64,000 nucleotides of DNA, from the NCBI GenBank assembly GCA_050084985.1, contig JBITNC010000001.1, forward strand, positions 129,332,001-129,396,000, in the 5' to 3' direction. The DNA comes from Nageia nagi. Lineage: Eukaryota > Pinophyta. Shown piece after piece: positions 12,991 to 23,040 of the stretch; within the stretch, counting starts at the first letter, position 1, and each line of letters opens with the position of its first letter. Below the pieces are notes generated by a model. The model worked only from the letters and a program-made list of their open reading frames with translations. It searched no databases and was not told the DNA's origin. The position numbers and the translations under genes are program-made.

Positions 12991-14828
12991 AACATTCAAG
13001 AGGTAGTGATGACCCACTACAATAACTTCATAATTACACATGTTCTTATTAACATCCCAAAGCTTGATAAAAACCCCTCCCCCTCCTCTTATAAAATATG
13101 TATCTTAATGCTTTAGCTCGATATTAAAAATACCCCATGTATTTACTCATTTGTTATTTACCATTTCCTAGATAGACCCTATGCATTTTTATTATGTTGG
13201 CATTTACTATTTATTCAGTTTTTCTAACAACTTTTCAAATACCAAATAAATCTCAACAAACTAATAAAAACCATATAAAATGCTAATTGGGAAAATCCAA
13301 TAAATACTTACCATGTGGTAAGTTTAAAGTGGTCAAAAGAACTCCAAGGGGGTCAAACATATTAGGTGCTCCTTGTGCCTTACCATGCTGATGTCATTCC
13401 ACCATGCATTCCTCTACAACTCCATGCTAGCGAATTCCATACCCATGTCCCTCATCTCATGTCATGCTGATGTTAGTAAACTAGGATTTTAGGTATGTTC
13501 AAAACTCTTTGCTCCTAAAAGTTTAAACATACCTAAAATCCTATCGAGTTGATGGTAGATGCGGATGAGGCGAGGATCATATCCCTGATAGATTTTAACG
13601 ACGTAGATCACGATTCTAAACTTCAAAGTTCATGATACCTTGTATCAGAAGACAAACTCTAACAATATATATATATATAAACTTGCTATGCTAGATGATA
13701 TCTCTGGTGGACATTATGAAACCCTTTTCTAATGATGTACTCTAATTCTCTAGATTTTAAAATGGTTTATATCTTCGTGTGAACTATTCATATGCAGTTA
13801 GTCTAAGATGTTTTGTTTTTCTGAATCTTTCTTTGACATGAGAAAGGCATTGCTAAATATGTATTGGGCATGTCTAGGTTAGAGTGTAATGCATTTTTGC
13901 ATTGTTTGAAATTAATCAAGGCTCCCAACCCAGTAACGTGTTTGAGCTATGAATTTGCCAAACGTTTTGTAATTCAAACACCTCAAGTATGATCCCCTTT
14001 CTTTTTGAATCTTTGCTTGGAAGTGTTTTAGGTCCTCTTCCTTGTTTATTGGCTCATATAATTTCTAAATGTGTACGGTGAATTGAGGCAACGTTTGGGT
14101 GTATATAAATTTATTGACATTTTGTAGACAATAAAGTTATTATCTTAAAAAGATATTTGATGGGCACTAGAGGAGGGGCAAAAGTTTTGCAGACAGCAAC
14201 AAGAACATATCGAAGGAATATGATGAACAATTACAGTCGGAATCCTATCAATTACAACACGAATATAAATTTGTTTCAAAAATCTTTACAATATATAGTT
14301 AAAAAAAATAAAAATAAAAAATCCAATTAATTTTTAAAAAACATATCTAAAATATTGTATGTTTATTTTTTTGGGTTATTTAAACAATGTGAAATGATTA
14401 CAGCCCTAAATTATTACAGCGCAAAACGGATATAGTGCAATCTGATTAATCGATTCCGATTTGTAATTTTATTTTTGAATTGATATTATTTATTTTATAA
14501 TAATAGTTATTTATATTACAATATTATTGACTAAATCTCCAAAAACTTATAAAAATTATATAATCGATTAAAAAGATATCAGCTCCCCGGCCGCTGTGGC
14601 TGTAGAATGGCTCTCGACAATATGTAATTGTGAAAAATAATTATAAACAAGTGTGGTATTTATCCATTTGTTTCGTCTATTTACATAATTGGGGAAAGAA
14701 ATTTACTTCAATGAATTGAGAATGGATACGAATTGCATAAGATAATTGTTGTTCAAAAATGTTACCTCCCTCTGTAGATGGACAATTATTTTCTTTCCAC
14801 TGTGCTCCTGTGTTACAGGGCAAATGCT
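12991..14828. other. Intergenic region upstream of the kinase 3' end
   Basis: No gene is recognised. The stretch includes a strong hairpin (13483-13542), an (AT)n run near 13665-13679 and, from about 14600 to 14828, the likely 3' untranslated region of the receptor-like kinase on the minus strand. No canonical AATAAA signal for the kinase stood out. Confidence 0.4.
13483..13542. repeat. 17-bp perfect inverted repeat (hairpin)
   Basis: AGGATTTTAGGTATGTT (13483-13499) is the exact reverse complement of 13526-13542, with a 26-base loop; three more pairs follow one mismatch. It is not next to a gene stop and is too isolated to be a terminator. It could be a foldback element or a relic of a MITE. 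Confidence 0.7.
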
Positions 14829-16679
14829 CTAACGAGGAATCACGCTCACATCACAATCACTGTTGTGCTGGAAGACGGATTGAGATTGTGAAAAAAAGGA
14901 ACTGTATTCATGTGCTGCGTATCTGTGACTTGCGAGAGGCATTGGCCTATCTGGAATCCGGGGAATTTCAGCATCTCCCTCCAACATCTTCAACGCCTCA
15001 ATAATGCTCGGTCTGAATGCCACCATCACATGCGCACACAAAACACCCACCAAAACAAATCTCTCCATTATGTTGTGAGACCCACTTTCACGGATTCTGC
15101 TGTCAATAACTTGCGCTGTTTTGCCCTCTTTTACAAGCTTCCACGCCCAATCCGTGATGAGATAATCGGAGGCCATTTCAACGGAATTATCGATAGCCTT
15201 TCTGCCGCTCATTATCTCTAACAGCAGAACGCCAAAGCTGTATACATCGCTCCGGTCTGTAAGTTGCCCGTACAGAGCATATTCAGGGGCCAAGTATCCG
15301 TGCGTTCCTGCGATTCCTGTGGTGAGGTGTGATTGCCCTTCTATTGTCATCCTTGCAAGCCCGAAATCTGCAACGCACGCGTTCATTTGCTCATCCAGCA
15401 GAATGTTTGTGGGTTTGATGTCTCTGTGATAGATCGCAGGCTGGACGCCATAATGAAGATAAGCCAATCCTTTGGCTGTGCCGATGGCTATGTTTTTTCG
15501 CTGCTCCCAACTCAAAAACCCCCTTTCCTTATTACCCCCTCCATGAAGGTGTTCGTCAAGGCTTCCATTCGCCATATAGTCATAAATCAGAAACCGCTGT
15601 CGGCCCTCGTCGTCATCACTGGTGACGCAAAAGCCCCTCAAGACCACCAGATTCCGGTGTCTGATCCTGTCGATGATCTCCACTTCATTAAGGAATTCGG
15701 GATCTCCATCGGAAGTAGAGTTTCTGATGCTCTTCACCGCGATCTGCCGGCCATCGGAAAGCGTGCCCTTATACACAGTCCCGAAACCGCCCTGCCCAAT
15801 AACATTTGCACTGCTGAAATTGTTGGTTGCGGATTTGATATCATTGATGTTGAACCACACAGCGCCGGTGTTAAGCTTCACGGCTCCCTTCAACAGGGTT
15901 TTGTTCATCCTCACGTAACGTCTGTGCTTTTCCTTACCGTTGGCCCTCGACCACAAGATATAGCCCAGACCTAAAAAACAGAGCACGAACAAGCTCACAG
16001 CGACGCCAATAAGACTGTATAATAAAACATGGCGGCTAGAGTTATCCTTTAGCAACGGCACCCGAAGGATACAGCCAGCCACTCCTCTGTTGTAAGGCCC
16101 AAGTTCATTCACCACGCCGGCGGCATAAAGACATACGAAATAAAAACATTTCCTACTTGTTTCATAGGTAACGTTTTCAATCATGCCCAGTAATTTACTC
16201 TGAACGATATCCCCGCTATCGTAGCAAATATCGCAGGCAGTCTCTGAGGAGACATCTCCTTTGCAGGCAGTGTCCAACGAAGTCGATCCGACTTTCTGAT
16301 TCCAGTCTTCTGTAGTCTGAATTCCGGCGCAGAGGGAGGGACTCGACACAAACTCGGACGGGTCGTTGAAACACAATTGAACCAAGTTGGATGCAAGACC
16401 AAGAGAGGTGAGACGCCCTTGAAAAGTGTCGAGGCAGGAGGTGGCAGAGGCGATGTCTGGGAGTTCGAAGGTGGAATTCTCTCGCAGGTATTGAGCAAGC
16501 CCAACGCCAAAAACTGTTCTCAATGTCGTACGGCAGTTGTCAATCTCGGTGGCGGTTTGCAGGGATTGACAGTAGGCAGAGTCCCATGACATTTCTGTAA
16601 CATAATCCAGATCAAGCGGACATGTTGCAGAATGAGCCAGACCCAAATACAGAAACAAAAACACCATGAAAATTTTCAT
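14829..16679 (-). CDS. SPARK-domain receptor-like serine/threonine kinase (At1g11050-like)
   Basis: Predicted plasma-membrane receptor kinase of 616 residues in one exon. Signal peptide at about 1-18 (MKIFMVFLFLYLGLAHSA); cysteine-rich extracellular region at 20-215 of the SPARK type, with paired cysteines (for example C-D-I-C near 149-152); one transmembrane helix at about 217-243. The kinase domain has GQGGFG (295-300), the ATP-binding lysine in AVKSI (316), helix-C Glu near 332, HRD (418-420) with K422 and N425, DFG (438-440) and APE (464-466). All catalytic residues are present and it is an RD kinase. The tail DAEIPRIPDRPMP matches the At1g11050 group. The frame stays open 84 codons upstream to 16931, but only Met at 16679 places the hydrophobic signal at the N-terminus. 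It is visibly more GC-rich than its surroundings and has no stops. Ligand unknown. Confidence 0.93.
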   Translation of the reverse strand: MKIFMVFLFLYLGLAHSATCPLDLDYVTEMSWDSAYCQSLQTATEIDNCRTTLRTVFGVGLAQYLRENSTFELPDIASATSCLDTFQGRLTSLGLASNLVQLCFNDPSEFVSSPSLCAGIQTTEDWNQKVGSTSLDTACKGDVSSETACDICYDSGDIVQSKLLGMIENVTYETSRKCFYFVCLYAAGVVNELGPYNRGVAGCILRVPLLKDNSSRHVLLYSLIGVAVSLFVLCFLGLGYILWSRANGKEKHRRYVRMNKTLLKGAVKLNTGAVWFNINDIKSATNNFSSANVIGQGGFGTVYKGTLSDGRQIAVKSIRNSTSDGDPEFLNEVEIIDRIRHRNLVVLRGFCVTSDDDEGRQRFLIYDYMANGSLDEHLHGGGNKERGFLSWEQRKNIAIGTAKGLAYLHYGVQPAIYHRDIKPTNILLDEQMNACVADFGLARMTIEGQSHLTTGIAGTHGYLAPEYALYGQLTDRSDVYSFGVLLLEIMSGRKAIDNSVEMASDYLITDWAWKLVKEGKTAQVIDSRIRESGSHNIMERFVLVGVLCAHVMVAFRPSIIEALKMLEGDAEIPRIPDRPMPLASHRYAAHEYSSFFSQSQSVFQHNSDCDVSVIPR

Positions 16680-16931
16680 CTCGAAGTACAATTTCAGAAA
16701 GTAGTAATTCAATTTATGACAATCCTTAAAAGCACCCATTTCCATACGGTAAAGCTTATCTGCTGGACTTATTCGTAGTAGGCCGGCGGCACCAGGGGGT
16801 CCGATGAAAAGGGCGGATCTGTTTTCCTTCCATTTCTTGAATGACACAGCTTCTAGTAAGTCAAGCAGAGTACGCGTGCGAGGGTTGCTTGACAATGCCG
16901 TCTTTGTTGACCTAAAACCCACGTGTTGCAC
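16680..16931 (-). other. 5' untranslated leader or optional N-terminal extension of the kinase
   Basis: The frame remains open for 84 codons upstream of the chosen start, with alternative Met codons at extension positions 1, 63 and 65. The extension is polar and would bury the signal peptide internally, so untranslated leader is the better reading. CG-rich words such as ACGCGT near 16870 suggest a promoter-proximal region. Confidence 0.5.
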
Positions 16932-17088
16932 TTCGTAAAGTTGGAGGTGCAGCGCGTGCTGAGTTGGCCACCAACTAAGATAAATTCGTTTTCTTGTAAC
17001 TTAACGTTAATACATCTCTTTTTCATGTCCATATTTACGCATCTAGCTTGCCCGCACGTGTTCTTATGAACAAAGAACACGTGTTCTT
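16920..17088 (-). promoter_or_regulatory. Cluster of three CACGTG G-boxes upstream of the kinase
   Basis: CACGTG occurs at 16920-16925, 17055-17060 and 17078-17083; on the plus strand each is followed by TT. The last sits at the centre of a perfect 16-bp palindrome, AAGAACACGTGTTCTT (17073-17088), and the middle one shares the CACGTGTTCTT half. G-boxes are bound by bZIP and bHLH factors in plants. They lie about 240-405 bp upstream of the start codon, so promoter function is plausible. The first overlaps the extended open frame. Confidence 0.55.
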
Positions 17089-17099
17089 ACTGTTAGTAC

Positions 17100-17399
17100 A
17101 TCTCTCTTCGAGTATAGACATCCATAAAGTATTTTTTTACTTAAGTTCTTAATTTGGTCTCGGATGTCAAATGACTTTGTAATTATGATGGGAGGATTAG
17201 GTACATTTGTATATTGGAAGAAATCTTTATAAATCAAGGATAGCTTACTTTCAAGTAAGTGGTTTTAATGTAAGGTTTTTCCAGTTAACTAGTTTAGATA
17301 GAAAAAGATATAATAGAATAACAAAAGATGGTTGTCAATACATTGATAACAATAAATTAAGAAGGGATTAAGAAAGAAGTAGAGTTTTAATAGAAGTTG
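17100..17399. other. AT-rich spacer upstream of the kinase
   Basis: No gene or repeat recognised; probably kinase promoter-distal DNA grading into the LINE fragment. Confidence 0.4.
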
Positions 17400-17935
17400 T
17401 TAAGTGAGATCAAATGGAAGATCTAAAGGTAGTAAAGGAAATTTTAAAAAATATTTTCAAACTTTTATCATAGGAAATCAATACAAATTTATATAAATTG
17501 GTTACCAAGGAAGACCTTCTCCAGTATGAATAAAGATAAAACCTCAAACCTTCAAATAGATTTCATATCAATTTTTTCCAATTATGTTGGAATATTATTG
17601 ATGAGAATATTTGTGCTACTATGCTAAAATTGTTTAGGAAAAATAAACCTTAGAAATCTTAGAACACTACAATCCTAAATCTAATTGCTAAGGTATCAAG
17701 AGTTAATGATTTCAAGGATTTTAGACCAATTAGCTTATGTAATGCAATCCATAAAATCATAAAAAAGCTAATGTTTAGAAGGCTACAAAGTGCCTACTCT
17801 TAATTATTTTATAAGAATAAGATGGATTTGTTCATGGAAGATATATTACTAACGGAATAATAACTATACTTGAAACCTTACATTCACATTATACAAAGAA
17901 GTATTCTCCTATGTTAACTAGACCTTTTATTTAGA
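17400..17935 (+). pseudogene. LINE (non-LTR retrotransposon) reverse transcriptase fragment
   Basis: One frame reads NTTILNLIAKV, VNDFKDFRPISLCNAIHKII (near 17708), and after a frame change DGFVHGRYITNGIITI (near 17820) with LETLHSH. These match the plant L1-type RT core, whose consensus has F-R-P-I-S-L-C-N and then G-F-V-P-G-R-x-I-x-D-N. Upstream, FFQLCWNI-like sequence fits the linker before the RT core. It is 5' and 3' truncated with stops and at least one frameshift. Confidence 0.75.
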
Positions 17936-17939
17936 ATAA

Positions 17940-18300
17940 TTAATGCATTAGGTGCTTTAGGTATATAGAATAAATAGTTTAATAAATAATATATCATTAT
18001 TATTTCTAATGTATAGTAATAATTAGGGTTTATCAATAATTAGTTTTATAAGTGGTTAGTGTATGCGAATGTAAATTTATCTTCTATATATACTTAAAGC
18101 TATTTTTCATGTGATGCAATTGATTTTGGTTTCTCTAAACATCTTCTGATATGGTATAAAGCAGGTTAAATTGAAATGATCTTCCTTCTTGCCATAAGCC
18201 CTTTAAAGAGTATCGCTTGAATACATTCTATGCTTTCAACTAATCTTCCTCGAAAAAGATGGCTAAATTCAACCTACCCATAACTATAGGATGATTTTTG
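17940..18300 (+). mobile_element. Possible 5' end of a decayed copia element (LTR end, primer binding site)
   Basis: TGGTATAAAGCAGGTT at about 18152-18167 resembles the initiator-Met tRNA primer binding site of plant copia elements (TGGTATCAGAGC-type) with one base lost and one changed. A TATATATA lies upstream near 18089. An ATG at about 18259 begins a short gag-like frame that decays quickly. The LTR left end is not defined. Confidence 0.4.
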
Positions 18301-19387
18301 TGAGACCATATCTATGAAGATACATTTTGGAGATCTTTATGAAAGTTTGAATACCCTTATGAAGACTGAAGATCCTTTGTTTTCATTTCATATAATTTTA
18401 CTTGCTTGATATGATTATTGTAGTGAGATAAAGGAAAAATAAGATTATGATTTCCCAACCATTCTCATGAAGAAACCAACACTACAAAGTGTAAAGGAGT
18501 GCCTAGCATCCTTACTTCACATAGACAAGGCTAGTGAACAAAAAATATTTACAAAAGAAGCACCAAATCATGATGAAAAAATATCTATATGGATACCAAG
18601 CAAATAAAAATATAGAAGAAATTATTATGTTGAGAACACACATAATGTAGTTGGTGAGACATTATGAAGAGAAGACACATACACTCTATTTAAAGAAATA
18701 TTGCACATGATATAGATAAACTTATAGTAAGGCCCCTTCATATTGCTATGAAGATAGAATAATGTACCCATCATTATTGAAAAAATAGTGTGCATACAAA
18801 TCACCATAGACATTCACAACCTTGGCATGTGATGGAATTTTGTTGGAGTAAAAGTACATACTTATGAACATAGAAGTTAGAAGCCTTTGAAGCATGTAGA
18901 CAAAGGCCATGAAAAGTGTGCTTAAACTCAATGTGAAACCCTAAAGTAGTATAAATACCCAAAAAAATAGTATATAGATCGAATTTTGTTTTTTGTAGAA
19001 AATGATTTATTCTTTGTAAAGTATAATGTCTCTGCCAAAATTTTGAATAAGTAATATGATTCACTCATCCAATTTTTAGGATAAATAAAATCAAATAATA
19101 TTTTTTAGCAAACCATATATTTTAGAAAAGATTTTTACTATTACATTTGGCGTTCCCAACATCAAGGATATTTTTTTTTAAAGTTCTAAAGTTTGGTAAT
19201 ATAAAAATATTTGATAAAAACTTCCCCCAAGTCATCCAGTCTTAGTTGAAAAATAAAAATTTAAACCAACAAACCATATTAATAAACATTAAAATATTGG
19301 AAACAAATATTTTTATACTAAGATAATAAAGTATTAAAGGTCATCCATCTTATTTTCCCAAACAAATTTTCTAATATTAAATTTTTA
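18301..19387. other. Decayed repeat DNA without a recognisable gene
   Basis: Several short open frames occur on both strands, none matching a family I recognise. It is probably the rest of the copia relic. Confidence 0.35.
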
Positions 19388-19462
19388 AGGTGGAGTCCCC
19401 TTATGCATTGGTATAATGTCTAGTTTGACAAAACAAGGTCACTAGTTCAAGTCTCCATAAAC
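19388..19462 (+). repeat. tRNA-derived SINE-like sequence (box A and box B)
   Basis: A box-A-like TTATGCATTGGTATAATG is followed about 35 bases later by AAGGTCACTAGTTCAAGTCT, a good box B (GTTCAAGTC). This arrangement is usual for the tRNA-related head of plant SINEs. No complete cloverleaf can be folded by eye, so it is not a working tRNA gene. The downstream part merges into an AT-rich duplication. Confidence 0.45.
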
Positions 19463-19470
19463 ACATATCA

Positions 19471-19620
19471 TTAAAAAATTTTAGGTGATATTATTTTTGA
19501 AAGAAAATGATATTTTATATTTAAAATAATAAATTAATATCTTGAATTAAAAAATTTAAGGTGATATATTTTTGAAAGAAAATAATATTTATCTTTAAAA
19601 TAATAAATTAATATCTTGAA
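19471..19620 (+). repeat. Tandem duplication of about 75 bp
   Basis: Two nearly identical units begin TTAAAAAATTTTAGGTGATA (19471) and TTAAAAAATTTAAGGTGATA (19547), each ending in a TTAATATCTTGAA motif. They lie between the SINE-like head and element A gag. Confidence 0.8.
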
Positions 19621-19776
19621 TTAAAAGATACCTTATAAAAGTTTTTGAAAGTGAATTTTTTTAATAATACCACATAAGGTGTTGTTTTCCCTTAAAGTGA
19701 AACTTGAAGATCAATGGTTTACCACTCAAACAAAAATATTATTCAAACTTGAAACAATTTTTTTTGTAAGATAAAT

Positions 19777-20345
19777 ATGAAACTTCCTAAGCTTAATAAT
19801 TTTCTTTCTGATTCTTGAGTTTTGAAAGGAGGAAACTATGTTGCTTGCAAGATGAAGATTCAGACAATCTTGAAATTTGAAGGCTTATGAAAAATTATTA
19901 CTGGTATAGAATAACATTCACAAAAAGTTAGTGAATACTAAACCAAATTAGATCAATATAACAAGAAATTTCATTTGATCATCTTACTTGGCATATTAAA
20001 TGATATTCAACCCCATGTACATGACTTCAAAGATGCTACCAACGCACAAAAAAAGTTACAACAATTATTTGCATCAAATAATCAAACTTCGTTACACACT
20101 TTTAAACTAAAAGGTGGTGAAAAGCTTGAGTCTATACTTCATAGAGTTGTGGAACATTACATGCCTCTCTAAAAAGCACTAGAAGAGATGGTGGAAGATA
20201 ATCTCCTTTTACCTATTATCTTGAGAGCACTCTCAAAGGCATACCACACATTTGTAACATCCTTGAATATCTTAAAGCAAACACCTAAATTTGAAGAGTT
20301 GATAACCTGTTAATGAAACAAGAAGGAGCTTTACATGATAATTAA
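19777..20345 (+). pseudogene. Ty1/copia gag remnant (element A)
   Basis: Begins MKLPKLNNF at 19777 and continues in fragments including ILLGILNDIQPHVHDFKDAT (19980-20040) and LPIILRALSKAYHTFVTSLN (near 20210). This is the UBN2-type copia gag pattern, in which a leucine-rich helix precedes L-x-x-L-P-x-x-Y/F. Several stops. No LTR or primer binding site of A was found to its left. A is the oldest and outermost element of the nest; its RT remnant lies at 49437-50035. Confidence 0.7.
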
Positions 20346-21853
20346 ATAAAGAGGAGCATGTCATGATGTTTAATCACAGAGGAAAGTAGAATTTCTAATA
20401 AAATAGAAAGGGAAATAATTTCACCAATTATAAATATAAATAAGAGTTGTTTGATTTATGAAAATAAATGATATGAATTGCAGGATTGTTAGTACAATTA
20501 TTTTTCTCAAGGATCTTTAAGAAATAGAATACAAAACATAAAGGAACACCTTTAAAGAACCAAGGGGAGAGAAGAAATAGAAGATCATCTCCATGAAGAA
20601 AATAACTAGGGAATGTTTCTAATGATGTTGAAGAAGAGAAAGAGGATTATGCAAATGTTCCTATTGCTAATCAAGAAAAAATATCTATTACATCCACTTG
20701 GTGTATGGATTCTAGTGTCTCCAAGAATATAATTGGTTAAGGATTAGTTTATTTCCTTGGATAAAATATCTTATCCTAATCAAGTTTATTTGGGTGATGA
20801 CACACCCTATGACATTGAAAGTAAGGGAGATATATAAGTACATCTTGGAAAGAACAATTATCAGATAAAGGAGGTCTTGTATGTATTGAGTCTTGTAAAG
20901 AATCTCTTATTTATTAGTAAGATGGATAAAAACTTAAACATGGAATTTGATATTGTGGATTGGGAGAAATATTATTTTTTTCAAGATAAATATAGAGATT
21001 CTTGCATTATGGCTAAAGCTTCAAGAGTTACGAAGATGTTCTTTCTTGATGTTGTAACTTCCAATAATCAAGCACTCATTATTCATATTGCAAATATCAC
21101 CACTATTTGACATCGATGATATGCACATATGAATCCCAAATACATATTTACTCTACAAAAGAGGAATATTATACATGGTATTCCATCTCTTGGTTCTCCT
21201 AATAACATTTATTTTACTTGTATAGAAGGGGAATACTACATAATTCTATTTGATGCTAGCATACATCATTCTACAATTACTCTTGATGTGATTTGTTTTG
21301 ATATTTGTGGACCCATAATGGCTAGCTACATTATCCTTGGATATTTCTTGTTGTTTATTGGTGACTTCTCTAAAAATATGTGGGTGTATTGATTGAAGAA
21401 AAAGGATGAAACCTTTCCATATTTCAAGGAGTTCAAATCTCATGTGGAGAATGCTACTAGTCATCACATCCATATCCTTTCTTAAGATCAAGAGGGAGAA
21501 TACATATTAAATGAGTTTTCTAAATTCTTAAAATAAAATAGGATTTGATGATAGTTGACCACATCTTACATACTATAACAAAATGGAGTTGTTAAATGGT
21601 GAAATCAAATCATTATCTACATGGTAAAAAGTATGCTAAAAGATGCAAAGTCTAATGGAGCAGTTTGGGCTAAAGTAGTAAGAAATACAATAGATTTTCT
21701 AAATAGAGAACTTACAAAATATCTTAAGGGATGAATCTTGAAGAAGCATAGTTGAGTGTGAAACCATATACCTCTCATCTTTTAGTATTTGGTTGCATTG
21801 CTTACATGCACATTTCTAGAGAGCAAAGAAAGAAGTTGGATGATAAGTCCTTA
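20346..21853 (+). pseudogene. Ty1/copia protease and integrase remnant (element A)
   Basis: The protease active site is decayed (WCMDSSVSKNII near 20701). The pre-integrase region (VLYVLSLVKNLLFISKM near 20874) and integrase core (DVICFDICGPI near 21286, then IGDFSKNMWVY at 21357-21389) are readable. The sequence runs up to REQRKKLDDKS (near 21820), where an LTR-like insertion starts. A continues briefly at about 22415-22504 with KGYKLMDPSTWNIYVRKDV before the N insertion. Stops and frameshifts throughout. Confidence 0.75.
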
Positions 21854-22395
21854 TGTAGATGACTAAAAATGAATTATTATTTATTAAATAATTCATTTTA
21901 GAGCCTCAATAATGTATTATGTGAAAAAGAGGTTACAAATACCCAAACCTAGGTAATTCATGTAATGGACCACCATATCATGACTTGGGGGTCAACTTTT
22001 ATAATATAAGTGTTGCTATATAAAGGCATCAAAGGCAGCCAAAAAGAAGATTGGAGATGTTCAATGGAGGAGACTCTATCAATTGAAAATTAGATAGAAT
22101 ATCATCATCAAGGCTACAAGATATTGAAAAAACCATGATAAGGCCAAAGATAGACAAGGAGAGAATGAAGAACAAGACCTAAGGGAAACCTTTATGAATA
22201 TCATATATGTAACAAATGAACATCATTTCTTATCTTTTATTCATTATATGGTTACTCTTTCATTCATTCATTGCTACATTTTTTATTACATCTGTTATAT
22301 TGCTTATTTTATTCTTCAATAAGAAACAAGTAGACCAATAGTGCATTAATTAACCACCCATTAATAATTAATTACATTATTTTGGGTACACAAAT
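21854..22395 (+). mobile_element. LTR-like insertion within element A integrase
   Basis: The block starts TGTAGATGACTAAAAATG, differing from the gypsy LTR ends at 2096 and 59189 only in the middle four bases. It then has an inverted repeat with 13-bp arms (21866-21878 and 21887-21899) and a TATA-like TATATAAAGG near 22018. The integrase reading stops before it and resumes after it. The right boundary is approximate and no clean target duplication was found, so solo LTR is the likeliest but not proven reading. Confidence 0.6.
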
Positions 22396-22504
22396 TGAGT
22401 TATATTATTATCAAGTAAAGAAATGGATCCAAAGGCTACAAACTAATGGATCCTAGTACTTGGAATATATATGTGAGAAAAGATGTTATCTTTGATTAGA
22501 ATAC

Positions 22505-23040
22505 TGTTTAGCTTGAAAATTGATCAAATATTATACTAGCTATCAATCAACTAAACTAAGTTATACATATCGATTTAGCGACTGAATTGTATCAATTTGA
22601 TGATCAAACCATATCAATTTGAAGGATGAGTTAAGTTAAGTAATTGATATTAAGCAAAGTGACACCATGAGAACTAATCAACACACCTATTTCAAAGAGG
22701 TACAAAGAATATATAAAGACAACTTGAAGAGTTAAGGAGAAGAACCGTAACCATCATCATCTATCAATCTTTCATCACCATCAAAGCATACATTGAGCAT
22801 TGTGATTTGACACATTGAGTAAGTGCCCATCGATACAGCCATAGGCATACTAACTAATGACCCATTGTATTGTAACATTGTGACATTATTATAATAAAAT
22901 TATATTTTAAAATATGTACATTATTTCCATTTTTGCTTATCTTTATTGTTTACATTCTTTAGATAAGTTCAATAAATCTTCATCTGTAAGGAGCACTCAC
23001 CCCATCGATTGACTTCTTTACCTTGATATTAAGTCGATCA
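22505..23040 (+). mobile_element. 5' LTR of non-autonomous element N
   Basis: The block starts TGTTTAGCTTGAAAATTGAT and ends AAGTCGATCA. It is a diverged copy of 39559-40115, which is preceded by a polypurine tract. AATAC precedes this copy (22500-22504) and AATAC overlaps the end of the other (40116-40120), with the reading frame of element A integrase continuous across the two sites. The two copies therefore bound one insertion of about 17.6 kb. They differ by many substitutions and a roughly 24-bp indel, so N is old. Confidence 0.75.

Noticed and set aside
13640-13665. GGTATCATGAAC on the minus strand as a copia primer binding site
   Set aside because: Only about eight of twelve bases agree and no LTR terminus or gag follows.
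15333-15974. Plus-strand open frame of 213 codons
   Set aside because: Antisense shadow of the kinase domain; the minus strand encodes every catalytic motif.
16679-16931. Upstream Met at 16931 as the kinase start
   Set aside because: It would place the hydrophobic signal sequence 84 residues inside the protein; the Met at 16679 gives a standard secreted receptor N-terminus.
19388-19462. A functional tRNA gene
   Set aside because: Box A and box B are present, but stems do not pair into a cloverleaf by eye; SINE-like relic is more likely.
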